DNA from: an uncultured Sulfitobacter sp.
Lineage (GTDB): Bacteria; Pseudomonadota; Alphaproteobacteria; Rhodobacterales; Rhodobacteraceae
Length of the DNA: 64,000 nucleotides
Direction of reading: 5' to 3'
Assembly (NCBI RefSeq): GCF_947500075.1
Contig: NZ_CANMQS010000007.1
Coordinates: 178,399 to 242,398, forward strand
Shown here: in pieces, positions 18,785 through 26,471 of the stretch
How positions within the stretch are numbered: the stretch's first letter is position 1
How the letters are laid out: the number at the start of each line of letters is the position of its first letter
The notes under the pieces: model-generated
What the model saw: only the letters and a program-made list of their open reading frames with translations
Told to the model about the DNA's origin: nothing
Databases searched by the model: none
Program-made: the position numbers and the translations under genes

Positions 18785-19807
18785 ATGAGTAAATTCACCA
18801 AGATTCTCAGCAGCGCGGCCTTTGCCGTCTGCACCGCCACCAGCGCCTTTGCTGCCGATACGATCACGATCTCCACCTGGCTGCCGCCGACACATCCGGT
18901 GAACACCGGCATGTTCGCGCAGTTGAGCGAGATGATGGCGGAAGCCACGGATGGCGCCGTAACAACGGAATTGAAGAGCGGTCTGGCGTCCCCGCCTGCG
19001 CAGATGGATCTGGTGCTGGATGGGGCGGCGGACGTGGCGATCCTGTTCCACGGCTACACACCGGGACGTTTTGTGGGCACCAAGCTGGTGGAAATCCCCG
19101 GCTATGACGGCAATGCGGAAGCCTCCTCGGTTGCGCATTGGCGGGTGCATGAGGCGATGCTGGCCGAGCTGGATGAGCATCGCGGCGTGAAGGTGATCGC
19201 GCTGACCACGCATGGTCCGGGGCAGATCCACTCCAACAAGGAAGTGTCGTCTCTGGCTGATCTGAACGGGTTGAAGACCCGTCTGGGCGGTGGCGTGTCT
19301 GCGGATGTCGGCGCGGAACTGGGTCTGGTGGGCATTCAGGTGCCGGCGCCCAAGGTGTATGAGACGCTCGATTCCGGTGCGGCGGATGCGGTTGCGATGA
19401 ACCTGGGGGAGCGGATTGGTTTCAAGCTGAACGAAGTGGCCAAGAATGTGTATGAGATGCCCGGTGGTTTCTATCGCGGGTCGTTCTCTGTCATCATGTC
19501 TCAGGAGAAATTCGACAGTCTGCCTGCGGATGTTCAGGCGGCGCTGGACGGAGAGGTCTTTGGCGAACCGGCATCGCGCATGATGGGTGCGGTCTGGGAC
19601 GCGGGCGATGAAGCGGCGCGCAAGATGACCATGGAAGCGGGCGACAACAAGATCGTTGAGGCCAGTGCCGAAGATCAGGCGGCTTTCGCGGCGATGGCCG
19701 AGAAGGTCCGCGCCAAGATCATTGCCGAAGTCACAGCAGCGGGCGTTGATGGTCAGGCGGCTTACGAGATGATGGTCAAGGAGATGGCTGCCGCCTCCGG
19801 CAGCTGA
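18785..19807 (+). CDS. dctP: TRAP transporter substrate-binding protein (DctP family)
   Basis: 340-residue periplasmic binding protein with a clear signal peptide (MSKFTKILSSAAFAVCTAT, cleavage likely after SAFA near residue 23). The mature start ADTITISTWLPPTHPVN and the segment VKVIALTTHGPGQIHS with LKTRLGGG are typical of DctP7-like TRAP proteins. I start at the ATG at 18785, preceded by GGGAGA. Together with DctQ and DctM it imports an organic acid using the sodium/proton gradient. Its probable shared control with the Rieske operon suggests that it imports the operon's substrate. Confidence 0.9.
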   Translation: MSKFTKILSSAAFAVCTATSAFAADTITISTWLPPTHPVNTGMFAQLSEMMAEATDGAVTTELKSGLASPPAQMDLVLDGAADVAILFHGYTPGRFVGTKLVEIPGYDGNAEASSVAHWRVHEAMLAELDEHRGVKVIALTTHGPGQIHSNKEVSSLADLNGLKTRLGGGVSADVGAELGLVGIQVPAPKVYETLDSGAADAVAMNLGERIGFKLNEVAKNVYEMPGGFYRGSFSVIMSQEKFDSLPADVQAALDGEVFGEPASRMMGAVWDAGDEAARKMTMEAGDNKIVEASAEDQAAFAAMAEKVRAKIIAEVTAAGVDGQAAYEMMVKEMAAASGS

Positions 19808-19824
19808 TCCGACCTGATGACACG

Positions 19825-19857
19825 CGGGCGCGCCGGTTCTGGCGCGCCCGTTTCTTT
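19825..19857 (+). terminator. Intra-operon terminator/processing hairpin between dctP and dctQ
   Basis: CGGGCGCGCC (19825-19834) pairs perfectly with GGCGCGCCCG (19841-19850) around GGTTCT, and TTTCTTT follows. It is placed 18 bases after the binding-protein stop and before the permease genes. It probably allows partial read-through, giving more binding protein than permease. Confidence 0.8.
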
Positions 19858-19875
19858 AGCCCTGCGGAACGCCCT

Positions 19876-20382
19876 ATGCACCCGGCCCTTCGTCTCATTC
19901 AGACCCTCGCCAAATTGCCGATGTTCGTGGCGAGCCTCGCGCTGTTTGCACTGATGTGCCTGACGTTCGCGGATGTGCTGATGCGGTCGATGTTCAACGC
20001 GCCGATTGAAGCGGCGACGGAACTGATCCGCATGGGGATTGCGTTGATTGTCTTTGCTGCCCTGCCGGTTCTGTCCGCCACAAATGCGCATATTGCGGTT
20101 GATTTGATGGATGGGCCGTTTCGGCGGTTCAAACTGGATCGCTGGCGGGATGCCTTCATCGCGTTGGCCTGTGCGGCGATGCTTTGGTATCCGGCCGGGC
20201 GCATTGTTGATCTGGCGGAACGCGCGCGGGGCTATGGGGATGTGACGGAGTATCTGTCGATTCCGACGTTCTATGTGGGCTATTTCATTGCGGTGATGAC
20301 CTATATCACCGTGGTGGCCTTGGTGGGCCGGGGACTGCTGCACCTTTTCGCCCCGCACCTTTTGGAGACCCGGCATGTTTGA
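19876..20382 (+). CDS. dctQ: TRAP transporter small permease (DctQ)
   Basis: 168 residues with four predicted membrane helices (about 15-37, 50-70, 90-112 and 130-152), the normal DctQ layout. FADVLMRSMFNAPIEAATELIRMG is the family signature region in the first loop. Its stop overlaps the dctM start by 8 bases, so the two membrane subunits are made together. It is a partner of the large permease in the inner membrane. Confidence 0.88.
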   Translation: MHPALRLIQTLAKLPMFVASLALFALMCLTFADVLMRSMFNAPIEAATELIRMGIALIVFAALPVLSATNAHIAVDLMDGPFRRFKLDRWRDAFIALACAAMLWYPAGRIVDLAERARGYGDVTEYLSIPTFYVGYFIAVMTYITVVALVGRGLLHLFAPHLLETRHV

Positions 20383-21688
20383 ATCCGCACTGGGGTTTGT
20401 TGCGGTCTTTGTGCTGGTCCTGCTGCGCATCCCGATTGCCTTTGCGATGGGTTTTGTCGGCATGGTCGGGCTGATGTATGAGACCAGCTACCGCGCGGCG
20501 ATTTCCATGGTGGGGCGGCTGATCATCGACACCTCGCAGGACTACGGGTTGAGCGTGATCCCTCTGTTCATCCTGATGGGTTTGTTCGTGAACAAGGGCG
20601 GGATCAGCAAGGAGCTGTATCAGGTCTCCAACGCCTTTCTGGGGCACTTTCGCGGCGGGCTGGCGATGGCGACGATTGTGGCCTGCGGTGGGTTTGCGGC
20701 GATTTGTGGCTCGTCCTTGGCCACGGCCGCCACGATGTCCAAGGTCGCGATGCCGGAGATGCGCAAGTATGGATATTCCGACAAGCTGTCGAGCGCGTCG
20801 ATTGCCTCCGGTGGTACGCTGGGCATTCTGATCCCGCCGTCGGTCATTCTGGTGATTTATGGTTTGCTGACGGAAACCTCCATCGGGAAGCTGTTTGTGG
20901 CGGGGATCATTCCGGGGTTTCTGGGCATTCTGTTCTACCTTGCCGCTGTGCGCCTGACAGTGGCGCGCGATCCGGCTTCCGGCCCTGCCGGGCCGCGTGC
21001 GACATGGGGGGAACGTTTCAGCGCGCTGAGCCATGTCTGGGCGGTGCTGTTGCTGTTTTTCCTCGTGATTGGCGGGCTCTATGGTGCGCTGGATTTCTGG
21101 CCGCTGCACCTTGCGTTTTCGCCAACCGAGGCGGCGGGCATGGGCGCGATGGGTGCGTTCCTGATCGCGCTGGCGCGGGGCGGGTTAAGCTGGAAGGACA
21201 TGCGGGAGGTGTTGGGGGAAACGACGCTGACAACCGCGTCGCTGTTTTCCGTGTTGATTGGGGCATGGGTGTTTTCCAACTTCGTGAACCTTGCCGGACT
21301 GCCCGAGGGGTTGCTGGCGCTGGTGACATCGCTCGATCTGGGGCCTTGGGTCGTGATGGCGCTGATCATGGTGATCTATCTGGCGCTGGGGTGCATTTTT
21401 GAAAGCATGTCGATGCTGCTGCTGACGGTGCCGATTTTCTTTCCCCTGGTTACGTCACTGGGGTTTGATCCGATCTGGTTCGGGATCGTGGTTGTGGTGG
21501 TGATTGAGATCAGCCTGATCACCCCGCCGGTGGGGCTGAATGTGTTCATTCTGAAAGGTGTGGTGGGCGATGTGTCCACCGGCACGATCTTTCGCGGGGT
21601 GACGCCGTTCTGGCTGATGGACATCCTGCGGCTGCTCTTGTTGCTGGCCTTCCCGGCGCTGGTGTTGTTCCTGCCCAACCAGATGTAG
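20375..21688 (+). CDS. dctM: TRAP transporter large permease (DctM)
   Basis: 437-residue polytopic permease with about 11-12 membrane helices. Family motifs include LFILMGLFVNKGGIS near residue 67, GGFAAICGSSLATAATM near 107, ASGGTLGILIPPS near 146 and LITPPVGLNVF near 384. It is the transport channel of the TRAP system and the last gene of the transporter operon. Confidence 0.92.
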   Translation: MFESALGFVAVFVLVLLRIPIAFAMGFVGMVGLMYETSYRAAISMVGRLIIDTSQDYGLSVIPLFILMGLFVNKGGISKELYQVSNAFLGHFRGGLAMATIVACGGFAAICGSSLATAATMSKVAMPEMRKYGYSDKLSSASIASGGTLGILIPPSVILVIYGLLTETSIGKLFVAGIIPGFLGILFYLAAVRLTVARDPASGPAGPRATWGERFSALSHVWAVLLLFFLVIGGLYGALDFWPLHLAFSPTEAAGMGAMGAFLIALARGGLSWKDMREVLGETTLTTASLFSVLIGAWVFSNFVNLAGLPEGLLALVTSLDLGPWVVMALIMVIYLALGCIFESMSMLLLTVPIFFPLVTSLGFDPIWFGIVVVVVIEISLITPPVGLNVFILKGVVGDVSTGTIFRGVTPFWLMDILRLLLLLAFPALVLFLPNQM

Positions 21689-21718
21689 CCCAATTTTTTG
21701 GCGCTCGTGTCCAGCGCT

Positions 21719-21770
21719 CCGTTAGGGTGCGTCTCCCTTTCCGTTAAGGTGCGTTTCCCTTTCCGTTAAA
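21719..21770. repeat. 22-bp tandem repeat, 2.4 copies
   Basis: The unit ccgttaaggtgcgtttccct with two more t's occurs at 21741-21762. A copy with two substitutions precedes it at 21719-21740, and a partial third copy (ccgttaaa) runs to 21770. It lies in the 258-base gap between dctM and the next gene. No protein or RNA function is evident. Confidence 0.7.
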
Positions 21771-21946
21771 AAGACCGCCACCGGGCGCTTTACCCCATTT
21801 GGAGGATGGCAAAGGCCTGCCTGCCTGCCAGTCTGTTACCCATTCCCCGTGGTCGCAGACAGGGATCAGGAAAGGCTCGATATTTCCGGGTCGGTTTTCC
21901 CCTCCTCGCACCACTGACGACAGATATTTCAGGTGCGGATTTTTTG

Positions 21947-22708
21947 ATGATTGAAACCCTTTTTCAGGACACGCCAACAGTTGTTCTTTTTGGCATTCTG
22001 TCCGGTGTGCTGAGCGTTTTTGCCTATATTCCCTACATCAAGGACACCATCGCGGGGCGCACCAGACCGCAGCGCGCCTCATGGCTGATCTGGTCGGTGC
22101 TGAGCACGATTGCGCTGGTGTCACAGATCCACGAAGGGGCCGGCCCGTCGCTGTTGTTTGCCGGGGTGCAGGTGTCCTGCACGGTTTTGGTGTTTGGGCT
22201 GTCAAGCTGGGTGGGCACGAACAACAGGTTGCGCCACACGGATCATCTGATCTTCATGGCAGCCGGGTTCGGACTTGTCTTGTGGTACTTCACAGAATCG
22301 GCGGCCTATGCGCTGGCCGTCACGATCAGCATCAGCTTGCTGGGTGGGGCGGCGACAGTCGTCAAGACCTACCGCGATCCGGGGAGCGAGACATCCGTGA
22401 CCTGGGTGGTGTCCTTTGTCGCATCGGGGTTTGCGCTGTTGTCGGTGGGCAGCTTTGACCCGGTGCTGCTGGCCTATCCGATGTATCTGTTTGTCCTGTA
22501 TGGCGCGATCCTGGCGGCAATCGGTCTTGGCCGGGTGCGCCTGCGTTCCCTTGGTGCGGCATCCGCGCGCAAGGACGTGCCCGTCACGGCACAGGCCCAT
22601 CCGCAGATCGTGACCCCTTGGCCAGAGACATCAGAGTTTGAAGAGACCCTCTATGCGGCCAATAAACCAACACCCGTTGCGGGTTTCAGTGAGGCGCACC
22701 ACCGCTAG
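21947..22708 (+). CDS. Multi-pass membrane protein of unknown function (PQ-loop-like)
   Basis: 253 residues with about seven hydrophobic spans between residues 10 and 210 and a hydrophilic tail. PYIKDTIAGRTRPQRASWLIW near residue 24 resembles the motif of SemiSWEET/PQ-loop transporters, and a weaker second copy (VVKTYRDPGSETSVTWVVSF) lies near residue 140, suggesting an internal duplication. I start at the ATG at 21947 because the upstream open frame lacks membrane character and covers the repeat region. Its stop shares four bases (CTAG) with the stop of the convergent tpiA. I do not recognise a specific function. Confidence 0.65.
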   Translation: MIETLFQDTPTVVLFGILSGVLSVFAYIPYIKDTIAGRTRPQRASWLIWSVLSTIALVSQIHEGAGPSLLFAGVQVSCTVLVFGLSSWVGTNNRLRHTDHLIFMAAGFGLVLWYFTESAAYALAVTISISLLGGAATVVKTYRDPGSETSVTWVVSFVASGFALLSVGSFDPVLLAYPMYLFVLYGAILAAIGLGRVRLRSLGAASARKDVPVTAQAHPQIVTPWPETSEFEETLYAANKPTPVAGFSEAHHR

Positions 22709-23445
22709 GCCTGTGCGAGGGCTTCCATGATCGGCACGAAGTCAGCGGCCTTGAGCGATGCGCCCCCGACCAGCCCGCCATCCACATCGGCGAGGCCAAA
22801 AATCTCTGCCGCATTGCCCGGTTTAACGGACCCGCCATAGAGTACCGAAAGCGTGGCCCCCTCGGGCAGTTGTGCGTCCAGCATCGCGCGGACCTCTGCG
22901 TGGACGGCCTGAATTTCATCCGCCGTCGGGGTCAGCCCGGTGCCAATGGCCCAGACGGGTTCATAGGCCAGAACAGTGTTCTGCGCCGTGGCCCCTTCGG
23001 GCAGAGAGCCTGCGATCTGCCTGCGGAGCACGTCCAGCGTGCGGCCTTCCTCATATTCCGCGCGGGTCTCTCCGATGCAGATGATGGCGGTGAGGCCTGC
23101 GGCCCATGCGGCCTGCGCCTTGGCGGCGACCTGATCGTCGGTTTCACCATGATCGCTGCGGCGCTCGGAATGGCCCAGGATGACGAAATCCGCGCCGGCA
23201 TCTGCCAGCATCCCGGCAGAGGTGTCTCCGGTATGCGCGCCCTGGGCTGCCGCATGACAATCCTGCCCGCCCAGCGAAACCCTGTTGCCTGTCGCACGGG
23301 TCAGGAGGGTTGCGGGCAGGCCCAGCACTGTCTCAATCCCGGACAGACCCGCTGCCGCCTGTCCAATCGCCACCAGTTCGGGCAGGTCGCCGGAGGTGCC
23401 GAACATCTTCCAGTTGCCAGCGGCGATCTTGCGTCTTTGGGTCAT
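22705..23445 (-). CDS. tpiA: Triosephosphate isomerase
   Basis: 246 residues. It interconverts dihydroxyacetone phosphate and glyceraldehyde 3-phosphate. The substrate-binding Lys is in AAGNWKM near residue 12, the catalytic His in ILGHSERR near 90, the catalytic Glu in YEPVWAIGTG near 160 and the phosphate-binding loop is YGGSVKPGN near 205. The length is normal for the family. The end overlaps the convergent membrane protein gene by 4 bases. Confidence 0.95.
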   Translation of the reverse strand: MTQRRKIAAGNWKMFGTSGDLPELVAIGQAAAGLSGIETVLGLPATLLTRATGNRVSLGGQDCHAAAQGAHTGDTSAGMLADAGADFVILGHSERRSDHGETDDQVAAKAQAAWAAGLTAIICIGETRAEYEEGRTLDVLRRQIAGSLPEGATAQNTVLAYEPVWAIGTGLTPTADEIQAVHAEVRAMLDAQLPEGATLSVLYGGSVKPGNAAEIFGLADVDGGLVGGASLKAADFVPIMEALAQA

Positions 23446-23526
23446 GGACAGGGCTCCTTGGGCGGGTTCAAAACGGCCCCGCCTTTATGGGTCACATCCG
23501 GGCCCGCGTAAACCGACGGGGTGAGG

Positions 23527-24360
23527 TCAGGGCCGATCCTCTTCCTTGAGGTTGAGCAAAGCCATGCCGCTGTTGCCAAGGTCAACGGCCGCAAATGGGC
23601 CACCATGCAGGAAGTTTGCCGGATCTTGCGGATCAAGGGGGCCTGCTTCGGCGTAGATTTCCTTGGCGAATTGTTCGGCGTTGTCCTTGGGGCGGTAGCC
23701 CAGATGCGCGGCACCGCTGTTGTCGACCGGCGCGCGGTCGTTGTTCGACACGCCATAGATGATGGAGAAACCCGTGATTGGCGTGTCGACAGACCGTGTG
23801 ACCAGCTGGATCAGGTCATCATAGCTGAGCCAACTGCCCACCGCGCGGGGGTTTGTGACCTGCGCACAGCTGAGGATGCGCAAGCAGACCGCTTCCAGCC
23901 CGCGTTTGTCCCAATACATGCTCGCCAGATCTTCGGCAAAGCACTTGGCAAGGCCATAGAAGGTGTCCGGCCGGTGCGCCGCGTCGATGCCGATACATTC
24001 GTTCTTGGGATACATCCCAACCGCGTGGATGGAGGAGGCATAGACCACGCGGCGCAGGCCATTGCGGTGCGCGGCTTCCCAGATGTTGTAGGCGCCGATG
24101 AAGTTCGGGCCGAGCAGTTCTTCAAAGGGGGCCTCATCCACGATGGCGCCGAAGTGCACCACCATGTCGGCGCCCTCCAGCAAAGACACCATGGCGTCGA
24201 AGTCCGCCAGATCGGCTTTGACGTAGGTTTCGTTGGCATGCAGATCGCTGATGCTGTCGGCGATATCGGTGGACACCAGCGTGTCGCACATCTGCGACAG
24301 GGGCGCGCGCAGGTGAGAGCCGAGACGGCCGGCAGCACCGGTGAGGACGAGTTTTTTCAT
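23527..24360 (-). CDS. NAD-dependent epimerase/dehydratase family, uronate dehydrogenase-like
   Basis: 277 residues. TGAAGRLGSHL near residue 7 is the NAD-binding loop, VVHFGAI lies near 66, YASSIHAVG near 108 gives the catalytic Ser, and FYGLAKCFAE near 133 gives the Tyr and Lys. The overall pattern, including YPK, LYNIWEAAH-like text and HLGYRPKDNAE near the C-terminus, resembles uronate dehydrogenase, which oxidises galacturonate or glucuronate to the aldarolactone. I start at the ATG at 24360 rather than an upstream one. It is divergent from a DHDPS-family gene, which fits a sugar-acid pathway. Confidence 0.78.
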   Translation of the reverse strand: MKKLVLTGAAGRLGSHLRAPLSQMCDTLVSTDIADSISDLHANETYVKADLADFDAMVSLLEGADMVVHFGAIVDEAPFEELLGPNFIGAYNIWEAAHRNGLRRVVYASSIHAVGMYPKNECIGIDAAHRPDTFYGLAKCFAEDLASMYWDKRGLEAVCLRILSCAQVTNPRAVGSWLSYDDLIQLVTRSVDTPITGFSIIYGVSNNDRAPVDNSGAAHLGYRPKDNAEQFAKEIYAEAGPLDPQDPANFLHGGPFAAVDLGNSGMALLNLKEEDRP

Positions 24361-24567
24361 GGGCGGGATCCTTGTGAGCATTGCGACAAGCGACATCTGC
24401 GCGGCTGTCGTTGTTGTTTTCACGTGAAGAAGACATCAGTGGATGCAAATTGCCAGTCCTTTTCCGCCATCCGTCGGGGTCAGGGCGCGGAAACCTGTCC
24501 CGCGCCCCTTGCGGGTCGAAGCGTGTTGACGCACCTTCCTGCCAGCATCGCGGCGAGGAGGAACAAG

Positions 24568-25524
24568 ATGGCCAGACTGACCGAAGCGGCGAAGGGGGTT
24601 TTTGTCATCTCCGTGACGCCGTTCACGCCGGAGGGGGCGATTGACTGGGCCTCGCTCGACCGGGTGACGGATTTCTATCTGGATGCGGGGGCCGACGGGC
24701 TGACCATTCTGGGCATCATGGGGGAAGCGGGCAAGCTGACGCCGGATGAATCCTCGGACGTGGCGCGCCGGGTGATCAAGCGCGCCGGGGACGTGCCGGT
24801 GGTTGTTGGCGTGTCCTCGCCCGGATTGGCGGCCCTCACGTCGCTGTCGGCGCAGGTGATGGGCATGGGGGCTGCGGGTGTGATGGTGGCCCCGCCCGGC
24901 ACGTTGAAGACCGATCCGCAGATTCATGGGTATTATCGGGGTGTAGTGGAGGCGCTTGGCCCGGACACGCCGGTGGTGTTGCAGGATTTTCCGCTGACAA
25001 CGGGCGTACACATCAGCGACGATGTGCTGGGGCGGGTCATTGATGAACTGCCGTCGATCGTGATGCTGAAACATGAAGACTGGCCGGGTTTGAGCAAGAT
25101 CAGCAAACTGCGCGCTGCTGAAGCTACAGGGCGGCGGCGCATTTCGGTCCTGTGCGGGAATGGCGGCAGTTTCCTGCCGGAGGAAATCGCGCGCGGGGCA
25201 GACGGTGCGATGACCGGCTTTGCCTATCCGGAGATGATGGTTGAGGTGTGCAGGCAGATGGCGGCGGGTAACGCAGATCGGGCGCAGGATCTGTTTGACG
25301 CCTATATGCCGCTGATCCGGTTTGAGATGCAGCCGGGGCTGGGATTGGCCGTGCGCAAACATGTGCTGGCCCGGCGGGGGGTCATCGCCTCTGCCGCGGT
25401 GCGATCGCCCGGTGCGATGCTGGATGCGGTGACGGCGGCGGAAGTGGATCGGTTGATGGACCGCCTGCATGCGAGGCTGGCAGAGTTGGGTGTGCAGATG
25501 CCGCCCCTTGGAGGTGCTGTATGA
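24568..25524 (+). CDS. Dihydrodipicolinate synthase-family aldolase/dehydratase
   Basis: 318-residue TIM-barrel class I lyase of the DapA/NanA/KdgD family. The start is the ATG at 24568 with GAGGAGG upstream; the frame stays open far upstream, but that part is antisense to the uronate dehydrogenase gene. GIMGEAGKLTPDE near residue 48 corresponds to the GTTGE loop, and VMLKHEDWPG near 167 carries the Schiff-base Lys. The usual catalytic Tyr of YNxPxRTG reads LQDFPLTTG, so it is probably not a lysine-pathway synthase. It overlaps the next gene by 4 bases. Likely acts on a keto-deoxy sugar acid or similar keto acid. Confidence 0.82.
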   Translation: MARLTEAAKGVFVISVTPFTPEGAIDWASLDRVTDFYLDAGADGLTILGIMGEAGKLTPDESSDVARRVIKRAGDVPVVVGVSSPGLAALTSLSAQVMGMGAAGVMVAPPGTLKTDPQIHGYYRGVVEALGPDTPVVLQDFPLTTGVHISDDVLGRVIDELPSIVMLKHEDWPGLSKISKLRAAEATGRRRISVLCGNGGSFLPEEIARGADGAMTGFAYPEMMVEVCRQMAAGNADRAQDLFDAYMPLIRFEMQPGLGLAVRKHVLARRGVIASAAVRSPGAMLDAVTAAEVDRLMDRLHARLAELGVQMPPLGGAV

Positions 25525-26471
25525 GCAAATTGCTGATCACGCGCCCCTTGCCGGACAGGGTTGTGGCCGCCGCGCAGGAGACCTTCGATGTCGCGCTGCG
25601 CCCGCAGAACACTCCGCTGAGCCCGGCAGAAATCGCCGAGGCATTGAGCGGGTATGACGCGGTTCTGCCAACGCTGGGGGATCAGTTCACCGCAGAGGCC
25701 TTGCAGGGCGCACACCGGTGCCGGATCCTGGCGAATTTCGGGGTGGGGTTTAACCATATTGATGCACAGGCCGCGCGGGCGGCAGGGGTTGTGGTGACCA
25801 ACACCCCCGGCGCGGTGACAGATGCCACAGCGGATATTGCAATGACCCTGATGCTGATGACCTGCCGCCGCGCGGGCGAAGGCGAACGCATGGTGCGGGC
25901 GGGCGCATGGGAAGGTTGGCATCCCACGCAACTGCTGGGGATGCATGTGACCGGCAAGCGGATTGGCATTGTCGGGATGGGGCGGATCGGCAAGGCCATC
26001 GCGCAGCGCGCGCAGGCCGGGTTTGGGATGGAGGTGGTCTTCTACAACCGGTCCCCGGTTACAGATCTGCCGTTTCCGGCGCGGCAGCTGCCTGATCTCG
26101 CGTCCGTCCTGGCGGCTGCGGATGTGGTTGTGCTGGCTGTTCCGGCTACCCCGCAAACCCATCACCTGATCGATGCGGCGGCCCTGTCTGCGATGTCAAA
26201 GCACGCCTTTCTGATCAACATCGCGCGGGGCGATGTGGTGGATGAAGCAGCGTTGATCGACGCCTTGCAGCACGGCGCAATCGCCGGGGCGGGGCTTGAT
26301 GTCTATGAGCTTGAACCCAAGGTGCCAGCCGCACTTGTGGCGATGGAGAACGTCACGCTGCTGCCGCATCTGGGGACCTCGGCGCTGGAAGTGCGCGAAC
26401 AGATGGGGATGATGGCGGTTGACAACCTGAAGGCCTTCTTTGCCGGACAGACCCCGCCAAACCGGGTCTAA
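25521..26471 (+). CDS. D-2-hydroxyacid dehydrogenase
   Basis: 316-residue NAD(P)-dependent 2-hydroxyacid dehydrogenase. NFGVGFNHIDAQAARAAGV lies near residue 73, the nucleotide loop GIVGMGRIGKAIA near 150, INIARGDVVDEAAL near 233 (catalytic Arg), and ELEPK and LPHLGTSA hold Glu and His. It is translationally coupled to the DHDPS-family gene, so it may reduce the 2-keto product of that enzyme. It is a clear paralogue of the gene at 2054-3028. Its 3' end overlaps the convergent kinase gene by 4 bases. Confidence 0.87.
   Translation: MSKLLITRPLPDRVVAAAQETFDVALRPQNTPLSPAEIAEALSGYDAVLPTLGDQFTAEALQGAHRCRILANFGVGFNHIDAQAARAAGVVVTNTPGAVTDATADIAMTLMLMTCRRAGEGERMVRAGAWEGWHPTQLLGMHVTGKRIGIVGMGRIGKAIAQRAQAGFGMEVVFYNRSPVTDLPFPARQLPDLASVLAAADVVVLAVPATPQTHHLIDAAALSAMSKHAFLINIARGDVVDEAALIDALQHGAIAGAGLDVYELEPKVPAALVAMENVTLLPHLGTSALEVREQMGMMAVDNLKAFFAGQTPPNRV

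Noticed and set aside
23521..24567. Long open frame extending the DHDPS-family gene upstream by about 350 codons
   Set aside because: It is antisense to the uronate dehydrogenase-like gene, shows no family similarity, and a good ribosome binding site stands before the ATG at 24568.
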